Source: IDS-8 sp965651325 (GTDB lineage Bacteria > Pseudomonadota > Gammaproteobacteria > Steroidobacterales > Woeseiaceae). Taken from it: a stretch of DNA of 56,612 nucleotides. Both the position numbers and the translations under genes were made by a program. Positions within the stretch are counted from its first letter, which is position 1, and the number at the start of each line of letters is the position of its first letter. The DNA lies in the NCBI GenBank assembly GCA_965651325.1, contig CBFGSB010000003.1, forward strand, positions 1 to 56,612. The letters are read 5' to 3'. Under the pieces are notes generated by a model. It did no database searches. It was not told the DNA's origin and saw nothing but the letters and a program-made list of their open reading frames with translations. Shown here one piece after another: positions 17,808 to 25,504 of this stretch.

Positions 17808-19481
17808 ATGCAGGGCGATCCGTTCACGCGTGAAATCATCAAGGATGCGCTCGTCGCCGTCGGCACGGAGATGTTCGATGCGATGATCCGCACGTCGATG
17901 AGCCCGATCATCTACGAGACCACCGATTTCGCGGTCGGCGCCACGGATGCGGCCGGGAACCTGCTCGCGCAGGGTAACGGCGTAACGGCTTTCCTCGCGA
18001 CGCTGGATACCGCGGTGCAGAGCACCCTCGAGCACCACGGCAGCAACGTGCACCCCGGCGACATCTTCATCACCAACACGCCGTACGAAGGCGGCGGCAC
18101 GCACCTTTCCGACGTCGTCATCGTCTACCCGGTGTTCCACGGTGAGCACCTGCTGGCCTGGACGGTCAACAAGGCGCACTGGACCGAGGTCGGCGGCTCG
18201 TACCCGGGCAGCGTCTCGACGCTGTCCACCGAGATTTTCCAGGAGGGGCTGCACTTTAGGTTCCTGAAGCTCTGCGACCGCGGGCGCATGAACGAGGCGC
18301 TGGTAGGGATCATCCGGGCGAACGTCAGGTTGCCCGATAGCACGCTCGGCGACATGTACGCCGGCATCGCAGCCTGCAAGGTCGGCGCGAAGCGCATCCT
18401 CGAGTTGGCCGGGAAGTACGGCGAGGCCAGCGTGCTGGACGCGATGGAGGACCTGCTCGATTACGGGGAGCGCATGACGCGGGTGGAGCTTGCGCGCCTC
18501 CCGAAGGGTACCTTCGAGGCAGAGGACGTGGTGGAGGAGGACGGGCTCGGGAACGGGCCGTTCACGGTGCGGGTAAAGGTCACGATCACCGACGAGCGCA
18601 TGATCGCCGATTTTTCCGGCACCGATCCGCAGGCGCCCGGGCCCGTCAACTGCAGCTACACGGGGCTCGTCACCGGTGCCCGCTGCGCCTTCAAGGCGGT
18701 TACCAACACCGAGATACCGGCCAACGGCGGCTGCTTCCGCGCGCTGGAAGTGCGCTGCCCCCCGGGCACCCTGGTCTCGGCGGAATCGCCCGCCCCGGTG
18801 TCGATCTACTACGAGGGGCTGCTCGCGGCCATCGAAGTGATGTGGAAGGCCCTGGCCGCTGCCGTGCCCGACAGGCTGCCCGCCGGGCACCAGCGCACCG
18901 TGGGCGCAACCTTCATCTCGGGACTGCATCCGGATACCGGCAAGCTGTTCGTCATGGGCGAGCCGCTGCTGGGCGGCTGGGGTGCCTCCGAAGGACGGGA
19001 TGGCGACAACGGGCAGTTCTGCTGCGCCAATGGCGAAACGTTCAACATCCCGATCGAGCTGGCCGAGAGCCGGTATGGCTTCGAGATCGACCGCTACGCG
19101 TTCCACGACGAAGACGGCGGCGAGGGTTGTTTCCGCGGCGGCAAGGGAGTCGTCCTCGACTATCGTATAACGGCCGAGGAAGCCTGGCTCACCTATTCCG
19201 CGACGCGCACCGCGAGCCGTCCCTGGGGCATGGCGGGCGGGCGCGAGGGCTCGATCAACGAGGCGTGGCACCTGAAGCAGAACGGCGAGCGCGTTCGTTA
19301 CACCATGGCGACGGCGGTGCGCGGCGAGCGCGGCGACGTCTTCCGCCTGGTCTCGGCAACCGGCGGAGGTTTCGGCCAGCCGGCGAAGCGGCCTCGCGAG
19401 AAGGTGCTCGCCGATCTCAAAAACGGCTACATCACGGCTGCACAGGCGAAGCGCTACTACGGCGTCGCCGACACCGGCTGA
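17808..19481 (+). CDS. hyuB: Hydantoinase B/oxoprolinase family protein
   Basis: 557 residues, the usual size for the B subunit. Recognisable segments are the conserved start PFTREIIKDALVAVGTEMFDAM, IIYETTDFAVGATDAAGNLLAQG, HPGDIFITNTPYEGGGTHLSDV, and the Gly-rich C-terminal GGGFGQPAKRPREKV. It should pair with the HyuA subunit encoded three bases upstream to form the active hydrolase or carboxylase. The two subunits are separate here, unlike the single-chain eukaryotic 5-oxoprolinase. The avidin-like gene follows after 28 bases on the same strand, consistent with one transcript. Confidence 0.9.
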   Translation: MQGDPFTREIIKDALVAVGTEMFDAMIRTSMSPIIYETTDFAVGATDAAGNLLAQGNGVTAFLATLDTAVQSTLEHHGSNVHPGDIFITNTPYEGGGTHLSDVVIVYPVFHGEHLLAWTVNKAHWTEVGGSYPGSVSTLSTEIFQEGLHFRFLKLCDRGRMNEALVGIIRANVRLPDSTLGDMYAGIAACKVGAKRILELAGKYGEASVLDAMEDLLDYGERMTRVELARLPKGTFEAEDVVEEDGLGNGPFTVRVKVTITDERMIADFSGTDPQAPGPVNCSYTGLVTGARCAFKAVTNTEIPANGGCFRALEVRCPPGTLVSAESPAPVSIYYEGLLAAIEVMWKALAAAVPDRLPAGHQRTVGATFISGLHPDTGKLFVMGEPLLGGWGASEGRDGDNGQFCCANGETFNIPIELAESRYGFEIDRYAFHDEDGGEGCFRGGKGVVLDYRITAEEAWLTYSATRTASRPWGMAGGREGSINEAWHLKQNGERVRYTMATAVRGERGDVFRLVSATGGGFGQPAKRPREKVLADLKNGYITAAQAKRYYGVADTG

Positions 19482-19509
19482 ACGCAGCTCCTGAAGAGTA
19501 AGCGGGAGC

Positions 19510-20328
19510 ATGAGTGTAGGAGGCGTGTGGACGAACACCTACGGCTCCGTCATGAAGCTGCAGCAGCGGGTCGGAGGCACGGTGACGGGGACGTACCGAT
19601 CCTCGACCGGCTCCACGGGAGAGTACTACGTCGTCGGCCTGGTGGCTGCCGGGGATCCGACGCCCGAGCTCGGGCAGTGCGTTTCGCTTGCCATCTACTG
19701 GCGTTCGTTCACAGGGAGCAAGGGCGATCCGAGCTGGCACTGGGTATCGGGCCTTAGCGGGCAGCTCGACGTCAGCGGGGCAGAACCGACGCTCTACCTG
19801 ATGCACGCTATGGTGGCGACCTGCGACTTTCCCGGGCTGGCCACCGCGGGAACCTGGGTCGACAAGCTGAGCTACACGCCGAAGAACGATGCCACGCCAG
19901 GCAGCGCACCGGAACTCGCGATCGAACAGGCAGTAGCCAGCGCCGATCCGATCAGCGGACTTTGGGATTGCCGCGAGGATCCGAGCCTGCGGCTCGAACT
20001 GGCGCTCAGCAATCCCGCATCGGGCTACGTCACCGGCAACTGGTACACGGCGACGGAGCAGGCGCCCGCGCTTGGTTTTACCGACGTGGATGCGCTGTCC
20101 GGGGGCATTCCGCGCCAGGGCCTTGCCATCGCCATCGGCACGGACGCCGCGGGCCGCTGCCGGTCGATGGCCGGCAGCCTCGAGCTTTCGAGCAAGGTGC
20201 TCACGTTGACGGCGTTCACCAGCCGGGGGACGGCGGGCGATGCCATCTATACGCAAACAACCACGGCGCAGCTCACGTTCACCAGGAGTTCAGAGGCACT
20301 CATGGCGCTTCCGTTCGTTCTGCCGTAA
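19510..20328 (+). CDS. Tandem avidin-like protein (two fused avidin barrels)
   Basis: 272 residues without a signal peptide, so apparently cytoplasmic. Residues about 4-125 align by eye with streptavidin: GVWTNTYGS with Asn9 and Ser13 at the positions of biotin-contact Asn23 and Ser27, TGTYRS with Tyr29 and Ser31 (Tyr43 and Ser45), and YWR with Trp64 (Trp79). Residues about 147-260 form a second, diverged avidin-like repeat (SGLWDC, VTGNWYT, LTAFTSRGT, TTTAQLTFTRS, compare streptavidin DTFTK). In repeat 2 the Asn and Tyr contacts become Cys and Trp. The Asp128 position appears to be Leu in both repeats. The result is a pseudo-dimer with one partly conserved pocket. It is the last gene of the TBDR-hyuAB operon, so it may bind that pathway's ligand. 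Real biotin binding is unproven. Confidence 0.75.
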   Translation: MSVGGVWTNTYGSVMKLQQRVGGTVTGTYRSSTGSTGEYYVVGLVAAGDPTPELGQCVSLAIYWRSFTGSKGDPSWHWVSGLSGQLDVSGAEPTLYLMHAMVATCDFPGLATAGTWVDKLSYTPKNDATPGSAPELAIEQAVASADPISGLWDCREDPSLRLELALSNPASGYVTGNWYTATEQAPALGFTDVDALSGGIPRQGLAIAIGTDAAGRCRSMAGSLELSSKVLTLTAFTSRGTAGDAIYTQTTTAQLTFTRSSEALMALPFVLP

Positions 20329-20414
20329 CTCAGCGGATCGAAAATCGGCCGCACTTGCCCGGGATTTCGTCTATAAGTGGGAAGCCACTGGCGCAACCCG
20401 AATCGGGAGGCCCT

Positions 20415-20537
20415 GTGAACCTGGTCTTCAGTGGTGATCACATGGTCCAGGTCTATCTGCACGAGGTTCCGCCCGGGCGCGACCGGCTGCAGGCTGCCAC
20501 CGTACTCGCGCAACACGCGCTGGCACGTCTCGAATAG
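20415..20537 (+). CDS. Possible 40-residue protein, unknown
   Basis: A GTG start at 20415 with a strong GGGAGG four bases upstream opens a 40-codon frame beginning MNLVFSGDHMVQVYLHEV and ending ALARLE. It lies 86 bp after the avidin-like gene and converges on the MFS gene. I recognise no family. The ribosome site is the only positive evidence, and chance occurrence in GC-rich DNA is quite possible. Confidence 0.25.
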   Translation: MNLVFSGDHMVQVYLHEVPPGRDRLQAATVLAQHALARLE

Positions 20538-20552
20538 TCTTGATTCACCGCG

Positions 20553-22145
20553 CTAGCGTCGCGGGAAGTTGACTACCCCGGGAGCCGGGCCCGGGGCAAT
20601 CTCGAGGTCGCGGAGATCGCGCCTGCGCGTCTCGCGGCCATACACCGCGATCAGCAGCAGCGACACCGCCGCCGGCGCTCCGATCATGACCGCCGCGACG
20701 GAGAAGCCCGGCAGGATGCCCACCACGTTCAGGCCCTGCGCCAGCAGCCCCCCGATCTTGCTGCAGGCCGCGATCCAGCCCGTCGTGCGGCCGCGAATCC
20801 GGACCGGGAAATTCTCCGCCGTGTAGGGAAGCAGGATGGAGATGACGCCGCAGGAGCCGACGATGACCGCCGTCAAGGGCAGCAGTGGCCGCGCCAGCCC
20901 CGCCGCGCTGCTGTCCTGGAACGCGAGCCCCGCCAGGCCGGCCAGCATGACGCCGGTCATCAGCATGAGCGTCCACTTGGTGCTCCAGCGGCTGTAGAGC
21001 ACCGCGCAGATGACGATGGTCGGCGCGGCCAGCAGGGTGGACTTCGCGATCAGCGCGCTGGATGCGCCGACGCTGCGGCCTTCCGCGACCAGCGTGGACG
21101 GCAGCCATAGCAGCAACCCGAAGTTGACCAGTCCCCAGGCGAGAGCCGCGAGCGTGAGCGCGGCCGCCACCCCGAGGAGGTGATGGCCGGTAAGCACCGC
21201 CGGCACGCCGGGCGCCTCCCGCTCCGGCGCCGGCGGCGCGACCCGCGGTGCCGCGCCGAAGCGCGCGAGCACGGCTCTTGCCTCGTCGGCGCGGCCGACG
21301 CGCTGCAGGAAGCGCGCCGATTCGGGCAGCAGCGGGCTGAACGCAATCAGCGCGAGGCCGGTCGGCAGGTTGAGGAACCACATGATGCGCCAGCCGAAAT
21401 ACGGCTGCAGCAAGGCGGACAGCCAGCTCGCCGCAAAGTACCCGCCGACGGCGCCGATGCCACCCACCAACACGAGGCTCCAGCCGCGGTGGCGCGTGGG
21501 CATGATCTCCGCGAGCAGGGCGTACGCCACAGGCAGCATGCCGCCCGCCGCGGCGCCCATGAGGAAGCACATACCGACGTTCCACCAGAATCCCGGCATC
21601 GCGCCGCAGATGGACGTGCCGATGAACATGACGGACGACAGCAGGATGGCGGCGCGCCGGCCGTAGATGTCGGCCAGCCACCCCCACAGGAAAGACCCGA
21701 GCACGGTGCCGGCCAGCGCCGAGAGCGGGAGCCACGCGACCAGCACCTCGCTGACACCGTACTCCGCACGCATGCCCGGGGTAACGAACCCCAGGCTCGC
21801 GGGTTTCATGATGTCGACGATGAGCGCGATCGCGAGCAGGGCCGCCATGCCCCAGTGCGCTTTGGTCAGCGGGGCGTCCTCGGGCGGAGGAATCGTCTCG
21901 AGTTCCGCGCGCGCGCGGCGTACCGGCAAGCCCGGCGGCAGCAATCCATAGCCCGCCAGGGCGATACCCGCCACGATCGCGGCCATGCCCCACAGCATAC
22001 CGGCGTCCATCGGCATGCCGGCCAGTACGAAGCCCGAGTCACGCGCCATCAGGAACATCGGCAGGTGCAGGACCACGCCGGCGGTGACGAGGAGGCAGCC
22101 GAGCCAGAATGAAGGGGCGTTGCGCCCGTGCTGGAGTAGTCGCAT
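20553..22145 (-). CDS. MFS transporter
   Basis: 530 residues with the 12-helix major facilitator core. A loop-2 motif A variant, GWLADIYGRR, and LPESARFL after helix 6 are typical of the sugar/organic-acid symporter branch. Two extra hydrophobic segments (about 12-35 and 45-68) precede the core, followed by a hydrophilic linker before AHWGMAALLAIAL. A xyl-box-like operator lies at 22181-22194, about 40 bp before the start, and the gene is last in the xylose/hemicellulose gene run. Uptake of a xylan-derived sugar or sugar acid is therefore the best guess. It converges on the avidin operon, so a role in that pathway is possible but less supported. Confidence 0.85.
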   Translation of the reverse strand: MRLLQHGRNAPSFWLGCLLVTAGVVLHLPMFLMARDSGFVLAGMPMDAGMLWGMAAIVAGIALAGYGLLPPGLPVRRARAELETIPPPEDAPLTKAHWGMAALLAIALIVDIMKPASLGFVTPGMRAEYGVSEVLVAWLPLSALAGTVLGSFLWGWLADIYGRRAAILLSSVMFIGTSICGAMPGFWWNVGMCFLMGAAAGGMLPVAYALLAEIMPTRHRGWSLVLVGGIGAVGGYFAASWLSALLQPYFGWRIMWFLNLPTGLALIAFSPLLPESARFLQRVGRADEARAVLARFGAAPRVAPPAPEREAPGVPAVLTGHHLLGVAAALTLAALAWGLVNFGLLLWLPSTLVAEGRSVGASSALIAKSTLLAAPTIVICAVLYSRWSTKWTLMLMTGVMLAGLAGLAFQDSSAAGLARPLLPLTAVIVGSCGVISILLPYTAENFPVRIRGRTTGWIAACSKIGGLLAQGLNVVGILPGFSVAAVMIGAPAAVSLLLIAVYGRETRRRDLRDLEIAPGPAPGVVNFPRR

Positions 22146-22180
22146 CGCAGGGTCGGGAGAGTTGCCGGCGCCAGTCCCTA

Positions 22181-22194
22181 TGATAGCGTTACCA
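22181..22194. promoter_or_regulatory. xyl-box-like LacI-family operator upstream of the MFS gene
   Basis: TGATAGCGTTACCA is a near-palindrome matching the TGGTAGCG-NTACCA pattern found three more times in this window (30914, 41897, 41953). It resembles the xyl-box bound by LacI-type XylR in Caulobacter and Xanthomonas. It suggests the MFS gene can be controlled separately from the rest of the operon. Confidence 0.6.
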
Positions 22195-22256
22195 CCCGCA
22201 GCCCGCGAGCGGCGGCAACGTTGTCCGGGGCAACGCCGTACCGGGTGTGGACCGGC

Positions 22257-24266
22257 TTACTCCGGTGCTTTAAGAGCCGCCTCGAAGGGCGACGCGGGAA
22301 GGCCCTCGCGGTTGTACAGGTTCGCGCGAACCGGGTTGTCCGCCCACGCGTAGCGCACCGCGACGGGATCCGGAACCTCTGCACTGGAAACGACGACGGT
22401 GTCGCCGTCGATCACGGCACGCGCCCACCGCCAGTCGCCGTCGCGGCCGGCAATGGCAAAACCCTGCAGGTCCCCGCCGCGGGCTTCGAGTCCGCTGCCC
22501 GTGTGATCGAAGCGGACGACCAGGCGGCCGTCGTTTGCGTGCAGCGAGCGGAACAGCGGTCCCGAAGACACGAGATCGCGCTCGCCGTAGGCGAGCTCGC
22601 GCGCTACCCGGGCAAGGCGTTCGCCGATGGCCTTCTTCTCCGCGGGATGCAGGTCGTTCCACTCACCAACGTCGATCGCGACGGCCATCCCGGTAGCGGG
22701 CACCGAGAGTGCATGGCGCTGCGCTTCGCGCAGGCTCGCCCACGCGCTCTCGCCGGGCTCGGGCGAGGCCGCAAGGAAATTCGGGAGCTGCACGAACAGG
22801 AACGGGGAATCGCCTTGCCCCCACTGCCGGCGCCAATCGCGAATCATCGCGGGAAACAGCCGCCGGTATTCCGCGGCGCGGCCGACGTTCGATTCGCCCT
22901 GGTACCAGATCACGCCCTTGATGGTCATGCTCGTGAGCGGCGCCAGCATCGCGTTGTAAAACCCGAGCGGCTGGTGCCAAAGCACGAAGCTCGGTGCCGC
23001 CAACGGCTCGACAGCCGACCCGATCCGGTAGCGCCATTCGCCGGACAGGTCGATCCGCTCCGCTCCGATGCGCAGCTCGTACGGTTTGTCCGTGATGAAG
23101 CCGCCGTTGCCACGCTGGTTGACGACGCGCACGGCGATGACATTGCGGCCCTCGCGCAGCACGCCGGCTGGAATGCGGTAGCGGCGCGGGGGGTACTCGT
23201 AAGTCGTCGCGCCCACCTCGACACCGTTCACCCAGGTCACGTCGGCGTCCACGATGCGGCCGAGCTCGAGCGCGGCATCCTGCCCCGCGAGCGTGCCGGG
23301 AAGCACGATCTCGCGCCTGAACCAGACCGCACCGTCGAGGCCATCCAGCGGCGTGCCTGCCCACAGTCCCGGCACACGAAGCGTCTCCCAGCTTCGGTCA
23401 TCGTGGTCCGGGTGAGACCACGGCGCGTCGCCGGCAAGCCCCGCGTCGTTCCCGGCGACGCGCGCTTCCCAGCCTGCATGCGCACGCCGGTCGGCGTCGA
23501 GCAGCGACTGCAGGTACCCGGCGTCGCGCAAACGGCGCGCGGCCTCGAGGTGCGCCGGGAAATTTTGCAGCGCTGCCTCGCTCATCCAGCCTTCCACCGT
23601 GGTGCCGCCGTAGTTGCTGCTCAGGATGCCGATCGGCACGCCGTAGCGCTGGTGCAGGTCGCGCGCGAAAAACCAGGCGACAGCGGAAAAATCGAGCACC
23701 GTTTGCGGCGTGGACGCCACCCATTCTCCCTCATCGAAATCCGCGTGCGGCGCGACGAAATCGTAACCGCGAGGCACGTCGAACTGGCGGATGAGCGGAT
23801 AATCGGCGGATGCGACGTCGGCCGCGAAGCGGCCCCGCACCCGCTGCATGGAAAGCTCCATGTTCGACTGGCCGGAGGCGACCCACACGTCGCCGAACCA
23901 GACGTCGCTCACTTGCACAGTATTGTCGCCCTCGATCGTCAGCACGTGCGGCCCGCCGGCCGGCTGCGCCGGCGCGAGCAATTGCCAGCGGCCCGCGTCC
24001 GCCACGGTGGTGCCAACGCGCCGGTCGTCGAGCCAGACGGCGATCGCCTCACCGTCCCGGGCCAGGCCCCAGATCGAGACTTCGGCGTCCCGCTGCAACA
24101 CGACCCCGTCGGAGAGCAGGCGCGGCAGGCGCACATCGGCGTACGCCGGTGCCGCGAGCAAGAAACACAGAAGGAAGAGCTTTGGTATGCGACCCGTGAG
24201 CGGCCGGTCGACCGGCCGCAACCTGCGCCGCAGCGCTTTGCCGAAGGCCTGCAGGTACGTCCCCAC
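22257..24266 (-). CDS. Sialate O-acetylesterase-family carbohydrate esterase (SASA domain)
   Basis: 669 residues from GTG 24266, chosen because GGAGG sits five bases upstream; TTG starts at 24320 and 24221 lack this. A signal peptide (KLFLLCFLLAAPAYA) follows a basic N-terminus, so the enzyme is exported. SGNH-like esterase motifs are visible: nucleophile Ser in WVASGQSNMEL (about Ser134), GVIWYQGESN in the middle, and the late catalytic His in WNDLHPAEKK. A beta-sandwich insert with RYRIPAGVLREGRNVIAVRVV separates the catalytic halves. In a xylan locus such enzymes usually remove acetyl groups from xylo-oligosaccharides. It lies 37 bp after the LacI gene in the same operon. Confidence 0.88.
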   Translation of the reverse strand: MGTYLQAFGKALRRRLRPVDRPLTGRIPKLFLLCFLLAAPAYADVRLPRLLSDGVVLQRDAEVSIWGLARDGEAIAVWLDDRRVGTTVADAGRWQLLAPAQPAGGPHVLTIEGDNTVQVSDVWFGDVWVASGQSNMELSMQRVRGRFAADVASADYPLIRQFDVPRGYDFVAPHADFDEGEWVASTPQTVLDFSAVAWFFARDLHQRYGVPIGILSSNYGGTTVEGWMSEAALQNFPAHLEAARRLRDAGYLQSLLDADRRAHAGWEARVAGNDAGLAGDAPWSHPDHDDRSWETLRVPGLWAGTPLDGLDGAVWFRREIVLPGTLAGQDAALELGRIVDADVTWVNGVEVGATTYEYPPRRYRIPAGVLREGRNVIAVRVVNQRGNGGFITDKPYELRIGAERIDLSGEWRYRIGSAVEPLAAPSFVLWHQPLGFYNAMLAPLTSMTIKGVIWYQGESNVGRAAEYRRLFPAMIRDWRRQWGQGDSPFLFVQLPNFLAASPEPGESAWASLREAQRHALSVPATGMAVAIDVGEWNDLHPAEKKAIGERLARVARELAYGERDLVSSGPLFRSLHANDGRLVVRFDHTGSGLEARGGDLQGFAIAGRDGDWRWARAVIDGDTVVVSSAEVPDPVAVRYAWADNPVRANLYNREGLPASPFEAALKAPE

Positions 24267-24303
24267 GGCAGCCTCCGGCGTGCCGGCGGGCCGCAACGGA
24301 GTG

Positions 24304-25383
24304 TTACGACTGCCGGGCAACGTTCACGCGGCGCGGCGGCGCATCCGACTGCCGGCGAATCAGCTTGAAATCCAGCAGGACGTGCTGCGCCTGCTGCGGG
24401 TTGCCGTCGCGCTGTGCGCGAATCTTCTGCACCAGCAGCTCGACAGCAGCACCGGCGAGCTCGACGATGGGCTGCCGGATGGTCGTCAGCTCCGGCCAGA
24501 TCGTCACGGCAAGGTTCGTGTCATCGAAACCGCAGACGGTGAGGTCGCCCGGCACGTCGAGGCCGCGCCGGTGGGCAACCGCCACCGTTGCCGCGGCCAT
24601 GTCGTCGTTGCTCGCGAAGATTGCCGTCGGCATCGGGTCGAGGCCTAAGAGCCGGTCGGCGGCATCGAGCCCGGAGCGGTACGTGAACAGCCCCTGCTCC
24701 TGCAGCTCTGCCGGCGCCGGCAGTCCGGCCTCGCGCAGCGCCTCGCGGTAGCCGGCGAGCCGGCGCTCGCTCGCGAGCTGGTTAGGGTGGCCGATGATGA
24801 AGCCGATCCGCTTGTGGCCAAGCGAGAGGATGTGGCGCGTCATCGTGAGCGCGGCCTCGAAATCGTCGATGCTGACGGCCGACACGTTGTCGCGAGTGGA
24901 GCTCGAAGTGACGATCACCGCCGGTGTGTCCGTCGTCTCCAGCACGCCGAGGATCTGCGGGGAATCGGCCAGCGGCGGTGCCAGCAGCACGCCGTCCACG
25001 CCACCCGTGCGCAGCCGGCGCAGCGCGTCCTCGGCGTCATCGCCTTCACTGCATTTCTCGACGATGAACTGCACATTGAGAGCACGCGACTTCTCGAGGC
25101 TGCCAACCAGGAACTCGCTCAAATAAGCGGCGCTGGGATTGGTGAACAGCAGCGCAATGTGGACCTGGGTGGCACCCGCGAGGCTGCGCGCCGCCTCGTT
25201 GGGCGCGTATCCGAGCTCGGCGATGGCCGCGTCGACGAGCTCCCGGGTTTCCTGCCGGACGTTCGATTCGTTGTTGATCACGCGCGACACGGTCATCGGC
25301 GACACCCCGGCGCGGCGGGCGACGTCGCTGATGGTTGGCGCACTGCGCCGCCGGCGTGACCTACGCTTGACTGGCTCACTCAC
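24304..25383 (-). CDS. LacI-family repressor of the xylose operon (XylR-like)
   Basis: 359 residues from GTG 25383. The N-terminal helix-turn-helix and hinge are textbook LacI: ISDVARRAGVSPMTVSRVINN and YAPNEAARSL. The rest is a periplasmic-binding-protein-like sensor ending in DFKLIRRQSDAPPRR. It sits inside the catabolic operon between xylA and the esterase. It is the natural candidate to bind the TGGTAGCG-type boxes upstream of GH3/GH67, the MFS gene and the carbohydrate receptor. Effector is probably xylose or a derivative; this is inference from position. Confidence 0.9.
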   Translation of the reverse strand: MSEPVKRRSRRRRSAPTISDVARRAGVSPMTVSRVINNESNVRQETRELVDAAIAELGYAPNEAARSLAGATQVHIALLFTNPSAAYLSEFLVGSLEKSRALNVQFIVEKCSEGDDAEDALRRLRTGGVDGVLLAPPLADSPQILGVLETTDTPAVIVTSSSTRDNVSAVSIDDFEAALTMTRHILSLGHKRIGFIIGHPNQLASERRLAGYREALREAGLPAPAELQEQGLFTYRSGLDAADRLLGLDPMPTAIFASNDDMAAATVAVAHRRGLDVPGDLTVCGFDDTNLAVTIWPELTTIRQPIVELAGAAVELLVQKIRAQRDGNPQQAQHVLLDFKLIRRQSDAPPRRVNVARQS

Positions 25384-25504
25384 GACCGCGCCCGTCCCCT
25401 CCGGAATTTTCCATGCCGCGCCGCGCCGTGCGGCCGCGGAAACACCTGGGCATGATACTGTGTTTCCAGCCTCGGGGATTCGGCAGGCTCTGCGTGCGAT
25501 GCGC

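Noticed and set aside
15717..19481. Housekeeping 5-oxoprolinase of glutathione turnover
   Set aside because: Separate A and B subunits directly behind a TonB receptor and an inducible-type regulator fit an imported substrate better; not excluded.
16356..19538. 1060-codon open frame antisense to hyuAB
   Set aside because: Shadow of two well-supported genes; no recognisable domain.
19510..20328. Secreted streptavidin-type biotin antibiotic
   Set aside because: No signal peptide, a degenerate second repeat, and co-transcription with metabolic genes make a secreted biotin sink unlikely.
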